Below, piece after piece: positions 25,679 through 39,138 of a DNA stretch of 64,000 bases. Within the stretch, counting starts at the first letter, position 1. Every line of letters starts with the position of its first letter. Under the pieces are notes generated by a model. It had not been told where the DNA came from. It did no database searches and worked only from the letters and a program-made list of their open reading frames with translations. Origin of the DNA: Poa pratensis (taxonomy: Eukaryota > Streptophyta > Magnoliopsida > Poales > Poaceae); the NCBI GenBank assembly GCA_947311845.1, contig CAMZMU010000048.1, positions 20,705,497 through 20,769,496 on the forward strand, given 5' to 3'. Made by a program: the position numbers and the translations under genes.

Positions 25679-26763
25679 CGCCGCTGCTGCTCGTGATCGA
25701 AGCCGACAAGGTGGTCGATCCAAGCTATATCGATCGCCGGGACAGCGGCCGACCAACCACCCCACTACTACCCACCTCGGATCCAACAAGAAACAACACC
25801 GATCGAGGCTCTCGTGCTCTGTTACGCCACGCCGTGGATATGTGTATACTCCTTCACGGGAGGTGAGCGACGCGGCAGGGAAGGAAGGAAGAATTGCACT
25901 TTCCAAACCGGCACGCACGATCACCTTCCAACCGGCAGGAGATCAGCTGGATCGCGGGAAGCACCGAAGTCAACGCTTGCCATCCTTGGCGAACTCAAAC
26001 CGCGACACGGAATGCCATGATCTAACGCCTCTTGCAGAGGAGTTACGCAGCAAGGATCGCGCTTTCCTTTAGTAACGGACCAGGCAGCAAACAGAGTAGA
26101 TAGAAGAATTGTTCAATGAACACGCTGTGGATGTTTGGTTGGTGGGCCTTGGTGCTCAGCCGGCAGCGGGCGAGACAAAGAAAGAAGCGGTCAAAGAGGA
26201 ATGCAACAAATGCAAGCAAAAACCAAATTGCGCAGGGCAAGGAGCAGGGCCAAGAATCCACAGGTGAAGAGACAAAGGCTTCGACGAACAGCCCGTTGGC
26301 GGCGAACCGATGGCGTAATTGATGTGGGGAGAGCCAGGGAGGGGACAAGGAAGCCGAGGAACCGTGGCATCTACTCTAGGAGGAAGGCGAAGACCAAACA
26401 GAAAGTAGTACTGGTAGCAGTACTACTACGTCTACGTGAGGGGATGTATGTTGCAGGCTCGAAGTTAAAGAAGTAGAGGAAGAAGAAGCAATGATTAGCA
26501 TTTAGCAAGCTATGCGTCGTCTACTTATCTTCGAGCTCGACATGGCACCGCACCGGACGGCACGGGGAAGAGGCCGCGAAGTGGCCAACATTAAGAACAG
26601 AAAATCCTCGTGCTGGTTTTGTTTCCTGGCTTCTTCCTCCCAAAACGCGATCTCGTCTCGTCGCGGAAGCGAAAGGAAAGCGCGTTGGCTGGTTGTAGGC
26701 CGACCAGGTCGTGCCGCGCTTTGCTCTGCTCTGCCGCTGTCACCAAGTCCAAAATACATCGCC
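25679..26763. other. Kinase 5' flank and intergenic sequence
   Basis: It holds the 5' leader and promoter side of the minus-strand kinase. No ORF with recognisable content and no clear repeat is seen up to the LINE insertion. Confidence 0.5.
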
Positions 26764-27892
26764 CTCGAGATTATCGACCTCGAGAAATTTGCAAGAGCTC
26801 TTCGCCTTCGCTGGCTGTGGTTCGAGTGGTCGGCTCCTGGGATTGGAAACTCCAAATGACGACACGGATAGGGAGCTGTTTAATGCTGCTACGAGCGTGA
26901 CTATTGGGGATGGGACGACGGCAAGTTTTTGGTCCTCCTCCTGGCTTAATGGGACCACTCCGAGAGCTATCGCCCCCAAGATCTTTCAGGCCTCAAGAAA
27001 GAAGAAGCGATGCGTTAGGGACGCCCTTGCCAACCTCAGTTGGGTCGCAGATATCGCCGTGCACGAGTTCACCCTTGAACACATCACGCAGTTTGTCTCC
27101 CTATGGGAGTTACTCCAGGGTATTACGCTGGATCCTGACATCTCGGACACAATCGTTTGGACGCTTACTCCGGATGGGAAGTACTCGGCGGGGTCGGCTT
27201 ACAAGGCGCAATTCATCGGCTCCAACATTTGCTCCTTCAACAATCTGGTCTGGAAGACTTGGGCTCCCCCCAAATGCAGATTTTTTGCCTGGCTTGTGGT
27301 GCAGAACAGGCTTTGGACGTCTGACCGTCTTGCTAAGAGGGGTTGGCCTCACACGCCCCTCTGTCAGCTATGCAAATGTCAAAACGAAACTGCAAGGCAC
27401 ATCCTCTTCGAGTGCAGATATTCTAGGCGGATCTGGCAGGGGGCTGCCTCCTGGCTCTCTTGTCCTTCCTGGTTCAGGATCTTGGTTCTGGTAGACCGAC
27501 CGTCCTGGACTATTGGCAAGCGGCCATCAAGTCCCCCACGGCGCACCCCAGGGGTCTCAAGTCTGCGGTCACTCTGATTACTTGGGAACTCTGGAAGGAA
27601 AGAAACGCCAGAGTCTTTAACAACACTTTCTCGATGCCGTCGACGCTTCTTCAGAAGATCAAAGATGAGAGCAAGGACTGGATTCTGGCTGGAGACGAGC
27701 CTCTCGCCGAGATTGCTGCCTAGAGGCCACCACTTTTTGAAGATATGACGATCTACCTCGCCGAGAGACTAGACGGTGTTGGTTGATTTTAAACCTGTTC
27801 CTTACTTACTAGTTTTTATTTTGGCCTTGGCCGTGTTGTGTTTGCTTCTACTATATCAATATAAAAGGCAAACTTTTGCCCCGTTTCAAAAA
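26764..27892 (+). pseudogene. 5'-truncated LINE with RT zinc-binding domain
   Basis: A 13-base target duplication AAAATACATCGCC brackets it (26751-26763 and after the poly-A at about 27895-27907). Coding begins inside ORF2 at LEKFARALRLRWLWFEW, typical of the region after plant LINE reverse transcriptase. It continues through the zf-RVT zinc-binding domain (CQLCKCQNETARHILFEC, about 27360-27415) to ITWELWKERNARVFNN and the stop at 27721-27723. The frame changes at about 26850 and about 27470, so it is a dead copy. CTATATCAATATAAAAGGCA precedes the poly-A, as in the fragment at 20.6-21.0 kb. Confidence 0.92.
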
Positions 27893-27907
27893 AAAAAAAT
27901 ACATCGC

Positions 27908-28657
27908 CGTCTCTCCAGGTACGAGAGCCTTGTCGCGGCAGATGGCCTGTAACGTCCCAGCTGCATCTCATTTTCTTCACGATCTTTTCTGTACACGACT
28001 GTGACATACGTGCTACGTGATTGTAAATTCAACGCCTGATGCGTGATTGGTGGTGTTACTTTGTCTCCACAGAACTGGTCAAGCAGATAGGAAAAGATCA
28101 ATCACTTTCTTCACCAAGATAGATAGACTGGCGATGAAACGCACGGATACAGTAAACAATCACGGTACCTTGCCGCGTACAGGAAACATCCCGGAAGCTC
28201 TCTTTGGTTTGGAGCTTCACATGATTCTAAACTAGAGATCATGTTGGGTGTGAAACAAAAAAGAATACAACAACAGTACACTTCTGACTACCGGACACAT
28301 ATATCGGACTCAAATAACAAGACAAAAAAAAAGGCCGGACGGCAGGGAAGAAAAGGAGACAAAAATTACACCTGGAGATACACCTCTTTGTTCTATTTTA
28401 CACCCCCAAGAGCACAAGCATACTACAACAACATGCCCAACATACTACCACCCGGACCTTCAGCCTTTAGACTAATAGAGTGGCTACTCTACACTGACCT
28501 CGAGGTTTGCAGCTCGTATGCTGGAAAATTTGTATGACCATACGAATCATCATCGCCGTATTTATTTTCCGTCTCCGCAGTTCCAATCCAGATGAGCAGC
28601 AGATGTTGCACCATCCAAACTAGCCACCACCATGTAATGCACAATGGAACCGGGAAG
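27908..28657. other. Intergenic sequence and NUP1 3' UTR side
   Basis: No supported ORF. The part next to 28658 is expected to hold the 3' untranslated region and poly(A) site of NUP1. Confidence 0.45.
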
Positions 28658-31600
28658 CTATTTTTTCCTTTGTGTCCTTTTGGGCTTGATGATTCGCCTG
28701 TTGGACTTGTCGCCACCACCGGTACTGCCCAACGAGAAGTTCCCACCCTGAAACTCTAGGCTACCACCAGCAGGTGCGAATGACGGGTTCTGCTGCTGTG
28801 CCGGGGCTTGTTGACCGCCAAACTGAAAAACGCCGGCAGGCTGGACAGCTGCTGGGGCACCAAATACCGGAGCGGCAGGTGAACTTGCTGGCTGCCCAAA
28901 TAGTGAAGAACCAAATACCGGTGCAGACGCTTGCGGTGGTGCTGCTTGGTTAGTGTCATCCGCCATGCTGTCTTCCATGTTCATCTGATCATTTCCAGGA
29001 GATCCCATTCCGAAGCCCGTGTTGGGACTTGTCATCCCAAATGCAGGTTGTGGTGTGGATGAATTCATGCTTGCCGAGGTAAATGAAAAAACTGGAGGCT
29101 TGGCGATGAGAAAGCTGGCGCTGACTGTGCTCCAAATGAAAAGCCCCCCCTGAAGATGCTGCTGGTTGGCCAAATGCAAACATGCTGGGAGCAGACGAAG
29201 TTGAACCAAATGGGTTGCTAAAAGCGGCGGAAGATGAAGCTGTGGAGCTACTGCTGAACATACTTGTACTTGCCACTGTTAAGGATGAGGCAGCAGAAGA
29301 GCTAGGTGATGAAAATGCAAACCCACTTCCAGATCCAGAGAAGGCAGCTCCAGATCCAAATGGTGAATTACCAAACACAGGCCCAGAAGAGGAAGTTGTC
29401 GCCCCGAAAGATACAGTCCCAGGTCCAGACGAGGAAGGCGCCGCTCCAAAAGACACAGCCCCAGGACCAGATGACGAAACCCCTGCTCCAAACGAGAAGA
29501 GACCAGGGCCAGATGAGGAAGCTCCTACTCCAATAGAAACACTTCCTGGACCTGATGAGGAAGCACCCGCTCCAAAAGACACAGTACCCGGACCAGATGA
29601 AGATGCTCCCGCTCCAAACAAGGTCCCAGGGCCAGATGGGGAAGCTCCCGCTCCGAAAGAGACGGTGCCAGACCCCGATGAGGATGCTGCCGCTCCAGTA
29701 GCCACAATTGGGAATGAAGAACTAAACTGTGTGGCTGAACTCTGTGACACTGCGCCCTGTGGCTGTGGCAGCTTGCTACCAAAGATCGTGCTAGCAGCAG
29801 ATGCTTGAGAAGTACTGCCACCGACAGTTGTGCTCAGACCAGTAGATTGAGCTGGAGAGCTGAATCCAAATATGCTGTTTCCTGAGCTCGAGAATGCAAA
29901 CGCTGGTGCTGAAGCAGACTGGACACCAGGTGCAGTTGCCAATGTAGTAGATGGTGAAGAATTAGTTGTGGTAATTCCAACACCTGAAGATGCAAACGGA
30001 GATGACGACAATGTTGCAGCGCTCGAGAACGTAGAAGAGGATGTGACTGGAGAACTCGAAAATGTCGTGACATTTGATGAGAAAATGGATGAGGTATTCA
30101 GATTTGATGATGTCTTGCTGGCTGGTTCTGGGGCTACAGATTTGCCTTCAGTTGAAGTGCCCAAAGTACCAAACGATAAAGTGCTGGCTGGCTTTGTCTC
30201 TGTAGATATGCCCTCTGATTTAGCTGCTGCTACCTCTGAAGTGCTGGAGCCAAAACTGATAGTTGGAAATGCAGGAACTGATGATGAAATGGGTGGACTG
30301 CTACTGGATACAGCAAAGCTGGCAATGTTTGTGAATGGAGCTGAGCTAACAGCAGGTTTATCAGTGGCCGTGACATTTGATAACTTTGGTGGCGATGCAT
30401 GCGACAATCCATTGCTCAGGCTTGGTGTAGATGCAGCAGAAGCAAAATGGAGAGGTGGAGTCGATGTTGGTGGAGCTGTAGGTAACACCTTGTCAGGTGA
30501 TTTATGGATGTCTCCTGCTCTTTCCCTTCCGTTGCTTCTCTCTAAATTAGTGTTGTCCAATGATGTGGGCTTGGCGATACTAGAAACAACAAAAAAGCAG
30601 AATACATTAGCAGATACTCCATATAATAAATGTAATTTCTATACTACTAAGAGGTGGAGTCCAGTTTTCAGCTCTTCACTTGGTTTTTAGTTTTTTACAA
30701 CAAAAAAATGCATCTCACAGATTAAAAATATGGTTGTGTAAGAGTCCATTCCACCAAACATGATAAATAAGTAAACATTAATTCTGATATCTTTATGAGC
30801 CCATAATAAATAAACATGAAACTTCTTTTTCAAATTATAACCTTACTAAGTCCTACAAATCTCACGTATAAGAGTCCACTCCACTTAACAAATCCCAGGA
30901 TAACTGCAATATCTTATAAACACAAGACACCCTTTATACCACAATCGACAAGTCTACAACATGCTAAATTTGGTGCAGGCCCTTCAGCCATTGCCATGAC
31001 TATACTATTACTATGAGAAAGTACCATAGAAAGGAGCTTCTCAAGTGAATAACCAATATATGATGGATTCTGCTAGCTTTATGGGGTTCTCCGTAATCTT
31101 CCAAAAGATGGCATGCAATCAAGTAATTGACATGGGCGCTTAAGTAAAAATGAGAAAAAAAAGGTTGCCAAGAGAATCACCTCTCCCCAAGTCTTCCTTC
31201 AGTTTTTACACCAGCAGTTGTCGATGTTTCCAAATCTGATGTACTGGATGGCTTGGCGCCAAACATAAAAGGTGAAGCGCTGGTCTGTTTATTATCTTTA
31301 TTTGAAGCAAGTGGAACTGCTGAACCAGTAGCCTCAGTTTTGTCCCCAGGAGGTACATGTGGAAACGTAAAACCAATGTTGTTATTTGCAGGAACATGAG
31401 GGGTGGCCTTCTTTTCAGGATCACTGGACGAAAACAAGCCTGATGTAGAGACATCTTTCGATGTGGATGTTCTAGGCTGTTCGCTAACTGAAGAACTGGC
31501 AGCATTCTCCTTTGGCAAGGTTAATTCAACTTTCTGCTCGAATTTATTATGTTGAACTTTCCGCTCCTTTATCTTTGAGTTAAACTTCTGCCCAGTTGTC

Positions 31601-34600
31601 TTCACCTCTGTCTCCAAAATCGAATTCTTTGATTGCACAGGGGCCTCCTGATCATCATCAAACTCATATAAATCCTACAAAAAAGAAATGGTAAATACAA
31701 TGTCAGGTCATAAGTGCATATATGACGAGTTTACAATAAATACCCTAGAGTTAATCTTTCTCTCATACCTCAAAAACAGCCATTTTAAAGCCTGGTTTTC
31801 GCGATGTAGTAGCAGAAACTGAATTCCCCGAAATGGCAGGCTTATTAAAACTAGCAGCATGATCAGACTTAATATCTTGGTTGCCTGAATCTTGAAACGT
31901 ATTGGAAGGAACTTTTGATGATCCATCTTTCTTCAGCCTGTCCTTGTTTAACGTGGAACCATTCAGATCTGAATCATTGGGGCGATCTCCATCTTGAAAT
32001 TGACGGGAACTACTTGGGTCACTTACACCCTTTGACCCATTGTCTTGCCAAACAGGTTGTTTTGACATGGATTGACTTGGATTCCCAGCAACAGATTGTT
32101 GCCCGGACTGTTTATCTTTTGGTGACGGAGCTATTATGTTAAGCTGCTCAAATATCTTCTCAGCCATCTTGTTTGGTCGAGGTGGGACAGGTGGAACATT
32201 ATCAGTAGAAGATTTACCATCTTCGCTATTTCTCTGTGGCCACAGAGATTTACCAGACTCAAGCAACAGCCTTTTTGAACTAGGAGGTTCCTGAAGAGGT
32301 GAACTGCCTTCGGCAAAACCTGAACCAATTGTACGGCTAGGAGGAAAGTTTCCCCGAGGACTCGCGTTGGAATCTTTAAAATGAGACATCATATTCGTCT
32401 TTTGACGAATCCTACGTATGGGGCCAATAGATCCACGTTCATTCTCGAAGTCGGTGCCTCTTCGTTTCAACACCTGTTAGGAAGACAGGTGATTCAAGCG
32501 CTGGCAAATATAGTACAGAACATGCACAAACTGATGGAGAAGGTTCCTCACTGATGTTAAATTAATTGAGTCTAAATGGGTCATTGCCACAATACTTTGC
32601 TAGTTTCAATCAAATAGGATGACCTGCTACTTTCTACCTAATTAGTGTTGGGACATGCAACAATATTTCCATACATGAAAATGTTAAAAGAGTTGATTTA
32701 CATGATATCAACCATAAACTGCGCCATGTTTCAAGGACCTTTCAGTGAACTGCATGCTTGTCAAGCTGAATGTAAACATGAACCAGAATATATACTGCAG
32801 TATGTAGCTTAGTTCAAATCCATAAATCTTAAACCAATTACCTGCCTGCCGTCAGTAGCCAAACTAGGGGTTCGCGCGTGGGATGATGAAAATGGTGAAG
32901 CATTCATATCACTAGAAGAGCTTGGACCCTGCTAAGCGTAAATAAATATTTAGTGGCAACAAAATTAACAGATCTGCAGTTGACTAAATCATACAACTGA
33001 ACTGGAGAGAAAAAAATCAAGAACCATACAAAGCCAAGATTATGCCAGGTTGAGCACGAACGAATATGTAGCTATGAGAGAGGAAGGGAATGATGTGCGG
33101 TAAATAAAACTACCTTAAAAAATGGAGAGCGGGACATTCTACATATTGCTGACCGCCCACGTAATTCTGAAGCCATATAGCCATTCAGAGGAAGTCCAGG
33201 GTTTTCATTGTTAAATTGTTTCTGCTCCTGAACAAGTGGTGCTCCTGAAGTCCTGTAATAGCCAGTGTTGCCTGCTTCCGCTTTGTTACCAGGAAATACT
33301 TGCCTCCGCAAACTACTAGGTTGGGGTTCTTTCAAATAACGGGAGCTCATATATTGTTTTGCAAGGTCCACAGGGGATCTAGCACCACGGATAGGAACCT
33401 GCAAATCAAATATAAATGAAATTAAACAGGCAACTAAAATTCTAACCAATATCAACGAAAGTAACGCCAAGTTTGCTTCCGTCTTACTAACATTCTTCCT
33501 AACTTGCACACTGAAGAACTTAGTTGAAAAGTGTATTGTATTAGACAGGAAAAGCAAGGAAACTAAAAGGTAAGAATCCACGCTGCTTTGTGAAGCGCAG
33601 CTAAAATCCGTGAACTGGGGAGCTGCAAATTTTGTGCAACTGATATTGTATAAGTGACAAAGAGGTCCTAACGTGATAATGAAAGTCTTGAAGAGGACAA
33701 GGAATAGCTTAATCTAAACAACTGAAACCAGATCAGATGTCAAATCAATGTATTTATCCAAACCATGTTGTTGATTTTCATGGAGTCAAGTTCGAGTGTT
33801 TGACCTAACTAACAAAGTCAAGTGAGAATCATCCTAACCTGACCTTATAAATCACTGAGACAACATTCTAACAAATCTCTACTAGCGTACACTTCATGGC
33901 GCTTGCCAGATAATTTTATGATCCTTACCACCGCATCGATGTAAATTAATATATCAACCTGTTTTTGTGGACTTACAACGAACATAAAAAGAAATTGCAT
34001 GAGCAAAACAGCTCCTTACATTAGCAGGTGGAGAATGATCTACAGCCATCCCATGAGATGTGGAGCCTCCTCCTCCATCAATTCGGGTTCTTGTTTCAGT
34101 CGTATCCACATGGTGGTCTAATTGTGCAGACAAGTTGGGCTCTACAGTTCTTGCACGCAGTAAGTCTGTGAGACGATCAAACTCAACCCTGCTCAGAAGA
34201 ATCTCATCGTCATGAACAGGTTTAAAAGCAATGGGAAAAAGAGATAATGTTGCAAAGAAAGTGCCCAAACAGATAAAAGATAAATAGCTAGGATTGATAT
34301 ATTGTTGACTCAAGCAAGTTGGAACATCAAAAAGACATACATCATCCATTATACTAGAGGATGAGAATTTTCCATGAACAGCTAACAATCACCATATTTT
34401 TATACTTAACAAGTGAAAGAAGAAGCATATACTTACTTAGTGAACGTTTTCCGCATTAACAAATGTTCTACTTCAGACAATGCTTTGTCACCCGATGCAC
34501 CGACAGGGTCCTTCCCTTTCGCCATTCCATCCGCAAGAGTTAAATCCTGCATGAAATTTTCAAACAGTGACCCTAGTCAGAAACATCAGGGAACGAACTT

Positions 34601-35550
34601 CAACGGATTGTACCATGATTGCTACTTACAATATGTGTTGATTCAGGCAGATCTTGTTTAGGTTCGCATCTCTACCTGCATAGATGAAACGGTTGTGGGA
34701 TCAGTAAAAGACTGCAGTTGAATAAGGTAAGCTCGATAATACTATTAGGCAATTACGAGAAGAGTTTCAGTTAGCTAGCCAAAAAAGGGAGCAGGGAGAG
34801 CATCCCCTGTGTTGCATTTTCCATGGTTTCCTCTCATATACAAAAACTGGCACCCTTTAAGCAGCTTATTAAAGGCATCACAGAACAATTTATCCCAAAG
34901 TGCGCTATTATTCAGTGCGCAGAGCCATTTACTACTAATGTGATGCCGTATCCACATCGATGCAGACTAGTACTTTAAAAGATGAGGTGAAAAAACCGGA
35001 TGGTTTCAGTAGGCATCCATTTTCCTCACGAAATCGGTGCTGCGTACTAGCAACAGCACTGCTCGGGTCGAAAACGGAAGCATGTGCTCGGCAATCTAAG
35101 CTAAACCCTAGCATGCCGCGGAAGCATGCCCGAAACCCTAGCTCAAGCCCACGACCACGGACCTCGGGAGCAACAGGCACCAATCACAGGGGAAACGCAC
35201 TCGCGCAGGAGGAGGAAGCCTAGTAGGCTCACCGGGAGGCGCGGACGCGGGGGGCTCGGGAGCGGGCGGCGCGGGGGCGGGGCGGGGGCGAGGCGCTTGC
35301 GGAAGACCGTGGAGAAGAGCCGCGCGGCGCCGCCCGCGATGAGGCGGGACGCCGGGTCCACGAGCCTGGACACCCACCCGGATCCATCAGCCTCGCCGGC
35401 GGGGCCCTGGGCCGCGGCTGCCGCGGCGGCGAGGCGGTGCGCGGCGGCGGCGGCGGGCGGGCGGTCGTAGGGGGTGGAAGCGGACGCGCGGGTGGAGGGG
35501 CGGCCGCGCCGGATCTTCCCGCCGGCGCCGGAGTACGAGCTGGGCTCCAT
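28658..35550 (-). CDS. NUP1: Nuclear pore complex protein NUP1/NUP136-like (FG nucleoporin)
   Basis: Eight exons: 35550-35233, 34546-34437, 34188-34020, 33398-33114, 32928-32842, 32473-31769, 31674-31181, 30579-28658. NUP1/NUP136 is the plant nuclear-basket nucleoporin, functionally like metazoan Nup153. Family marks in order: GWVSRLVDPASRLIAGGAARLF near the N-terminus (the amphipathic membrane-binding type), LTDLLRARTV, SRSPFFK, the SIGPIRRIRQKTN block, hundreds of residues of Ser/Thr-rich FG repeats (VSFG, FSFG, FGAGASSSGPG), then NMEDSMADDTNQ and the basic end SLGSTGGGDKSNRRIIKPKR. About 1363 residues, close to Arabidopsis (about 1300). Exon 8 needs one more base at two spots, a 7-C run at 29144-29150 and about 29097, to keep frame; with them the total is divisible by three. 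All other exons join in phase. Confidence 0.93.
29385..29700 (-). repeat. 42-bp coding minisatellite in NUP1 FG domain
   Basis: About seven to nine imperfect tandem units encode variants of the 14-residue repeat VSFGAGASSSGPGT. The antisense strand is therefore also open (a Pro/Asp/Glu repeat), which is a shadow and not a gene. Confidence 0.85.
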
Positions 35551-36339
35551 GCGCGCGCGGCGGGGCGGGGGCGGGGCAGAGGAGGCGCGGGGAACAGGGG
35601 GAGGAGGCGGGCGTGGTGTGGTGTGGGGAAAAGAGGGGAAGGCTTCGTCCTGCCTAGCCTAGGGCTCTCTTGCTCTTTTTTTTCTGTGTGCGTACTGCGT
35701 AGGAACCCGGCGCGGGCGGCGTGTGGAGATACGTATTTCTTTCCTTTTCGATTCGGTGTAGCGCGGCTGGTTGGTTGGTTGGTTGGTTGGTTTAGAGCCG
35801 TTAAACACCGCCGTGACGTCAGGTGTGGGGCGAGGGATTTAAATTTCGAACCGGGGATTAGCTCGGCTCAGCTGGGCAGGGCTGCCAGTGGGGTTGTTGT
35901 TCGTTGTGATCAGTGCCACGTGATGGATTTCGGCGCACGTGGGGCGGTCTCGCCAGAAACTGCGTGGCAAAGTGTATGGACGTTTGAAAAGGTGTTTTTA
36001 TAACGGAAATCCATTTCGCGTAGTAGGACATTATGGAAAAAACATATTTCGCTTTTAAAAAAAATCAAAATAAATTCGGGTGCACATACAAATATTTTAT
36101 GTAGGCACACAATTTTTTCTCAAAAAAAGATATTTTTGTGTCCTGCGTAAAAATGAGAAAAAATGTCCAGTAAAAAGTTACTTTTAAGCACCGAATTTGT
36201 CTCTTTTATATAGAACACAAAAAATATTATTTTTTCGTGAAACTTTATGTGCCAACATAAAATGTTAGGAGGTACACCCAAAATTTTATTTCGGAATTTT
36301 TTGACATTTTAAATATTTTAAAAACGTCGTGTCCTATAA
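35551..36339. other. NUP1 promoter side and AT-rich sequence
   Basis: GC-rich promoter-proximal DNA next to the NUP1 start includes a GGTT microrepeat (35768-35792). From 36010 it turns AT-rich and looks like an old repeat. Similar words, TATAACGGAAATC, occur at both 36000 and 36336. No ORF. Confidence 0.45.
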
Positions 36340-37076
36340 CGGAAATCTCCAATAGGTGATGTTAAATAACAGTCAAAAAACAGCGTGATGTAAAATATAC
36401 ACCGCTAAAATTGTGATTTTAGTGCACCGAGAGCGACCATCTTCAACAGCAGCCCTAAAACAGGGAACCGTATAGGACACGAGTGCTCCAACAGCTGCCT
36501 ACTAGACCAAGTGATGTATATTTTTGCTCTACAAAAATCGGCGCCCACACTGGCCAGACCGACGTCGGCTCGATCAGGCCTCCGACGGCATTCGAGAAAG
36601 CCGGAGGGCGGCAGAGTGGTTGCATAGATGTGGGTACGACCAGGCGGAGTCACGAGGATGGCGGTGGGGCGGCGGTGAAGGGCCGACGGCGGAAACTGGC
36701 CGACACCGGCGAAAATCAGGGCCACCGTGCGGCGGCGGGGTCGCAGCAGCGGCGCAGGGTGGCGGCGGTGTCACGGCGGAGTGCGGGGAGGGCTAGATAT
36801 TGGTGGCGGAGGGGGGCGGCGCCGGCGACGGTGGCGAATCTGCCTTTCAGCCGCGCGAGTGAAGTTTCGACTGGCGGTTGGACGTGCGCGCGCATCATGT
36901 GTTTTACATCACCACTCTTGGTGATGTATATTTGCATCACCTGAGGCAATTTTTACACCATGACCTAATTTTTTTCCCAAATTTACATCACGATCTGCTG
37001 TTGGAGATCACTTTTTGGTCCCTGTTAATGTAAAAAGTTGTTATTTATTAGTTTACATCACCTATTGGAGATGCCC
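36340..37076. mobile_element. PIF/Harbinger-like non-autonomous element
   Basis: Inverted ends share ATCTCCAATAGGTGATGT (36345 onward; complement ending 37072). TAA lies on both sides (36337-36339 and 37077-37079), matching the 3-bp duplication of PIF/Harbinger and Tourist elements. The GC-rich centre has no recognisable ORF. Confidence 0.7.
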
Positions 37077-37079
37077 TAA

Positions 37080-39138
37080 TTAATAAGGTTGATATTTTCT
37101 CTCCTGATGGGCTTTCCCAAAACAAAAAGTGGATAGTTTCTTGTCCCAATAATCTTGATACCGAAGTTCATGTCATGGTGGGTAACGAGCACCCTCTTCC
37201 TCGACGTTAGAGGATTCTTGGGGAGCGCCGATGACGATGGACCCACGACGGGTGGAAATGGGCAAGGGGTGACAGGGGAGAAAGAAAAAAGGATGCATAC
37301 TCCATGGGAGGGGAAAGTCTAAAGGGGAATGAGCAATGGAGGTGGTCGCAGTTGACAAACTAGGTATAAAATTGCATTCTTGATTTAGTTCGATCTGACT
37401 TGCCATATATATGTGCGGTCTATTTAGTTTTCACCCTACAACCTGCGAAAATATATTTGTCGAATCTTGATATGCATAGCACCCTGACTTCACATGTGAG
37501 CATAATCCAAGATTTGGTCGGTTGATATTAGATCAATTGAGCGTATTGGTGAATTTGAAGGCAAACCATTCATGTACCAGCATAGTTTAGAGCACAATGA
37601 AAGTGGAGACGAGGGATGATGAAACTCCTCCACTGAATAGACTAGGGTAAAGCTCGTCGTCCTCACTATAGAATTAACAAGGTCGACTTCGAGGAGTGTA
37701 GTATTCTTCTGGAGGAGAACTAGATGAGGCGAAAAATGATAGCCGAGAAAAACTGGATCACGATGATTAATCCAAATGGAATGGATGAGTCGACGAGAGC
37801 ATATTATTGGGCACATCCCAAATAGCCCAACATAAAGTGCATACTTCCACCTGAATTCATGCTTTAGTTTTCCTATAAATCCCTCCCAACCAAATACCGA
37901 ACATATTTGTTATACTAGTTAGTGGAGATAAATTTAAGCAACATCTTCCCATTCCAACTTCTATTTGCGGAGTTTATCTTTTGTTAACAAGTTTTTTATA
38001 TAGGAACCACATAAAAATCCTTATATTTAAAGGGGTTTCAGCTTCAAAATATATTTGTATAAGAAAATGTATGACCATTCATGAGATCACTATACATTGA
38101 TTTTACCGTAAAAGAACCCGAGTTGGTCCATTTGAAGGTTCACTTGAGAGGTTAACCTCTGTCGACTTCTGAACCAAGTGGGACCAGAATCTCCACTTAT
38201 CACCGGTTATGGCTCGTCCAAACCCAATATTTAGAGTAACACTGTACATGGAAGCATCTTTACTTTATGTAATGTTATACATAGATGGATATTGATGGGA
38301 TCAAATATGTGCACTTATTTTGTAGCAACTCCTATCACACTCTCATCAAGGATTTAGACAACCAATTGTTTATTAAACACTTATTTTTGATATCCAATAC
38401 TTTGATGCCCAAATCTCCCTAGTATTTAGGTCTACAAATAATATTCCACTTGGTAAGACGATATTTACGTTTATTTTTATCATTGGACCTATAGAAGTCT
38501 AATCTTTGCAGTACCCTTTAGATATTTCAAGAAAAGGTACTATAAACATCGGCAAACTTGTTAAAACAAAATTAATAAGAACAAATTGATCTCCATATGA
38601 GAGCAACTTGAATTGCCAATATCCCAACTTTATACTCATTGTTTAACTGTACTTATTGTATCTAGAGAAGATGTTTATTGCTATGTTTTAGTTTTTTGTA
38701 TATTTCTACCATTCTAGAAGTTTTATCAAATTGTGGAGTTTATTAGAGCCTATATTGTATTGGCACTGGCATGTTAGGCTCATCGACCTCACCCGAAACC
38801 ATTTGTGAAACAACGTGACACATCAAATAGACGGTTTTACTTTTCAATGTGCTAATTCAATCAGTTTAGGCTTTAAGATTAATTAAAAAATGAACAATGA
38901 ATAAAGATCACGGTTGGGGAATATACTATTTTATGTTGCTTGATTTCTCCATGGGAGTAAAAATTAAATTTCATGTATGTTGTGGGAATAAATAGTTTTG
39001 CCTGAGGTCCATTCAATCCTATGTGCCAAATTAACAAAATCAAGACAAGTTTCTAAAGTAAAAAAAATAGTTATACTCATCAAGTAACAAGAAGGTAACA
39101 TAATAGTCAAGCACAAAAGCCCAAGCAAAGAAGCCCAT
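37080..39138. other. AT-rich intergenic sequence
   Basis: No supported gene. 37080-37200 briefly reads as protein (VDIFSPDGLSQNKKWIVSCP on the plus strand), but it stops soon after and I do not recognise it. Confidence 0.4.

Noticed and set aside
29182..29808. 208-codon plus-strand frame with Pro/Asp/Glu repeats
   Set aside because: Antisense shadow of the NUP1 minisatellite.
29872..30690. 272-codon plus-strand frame
   Set aside because: Antisense to the NUP1 FG domain; a composition effect of Ser/Thr-rich coding DNA.
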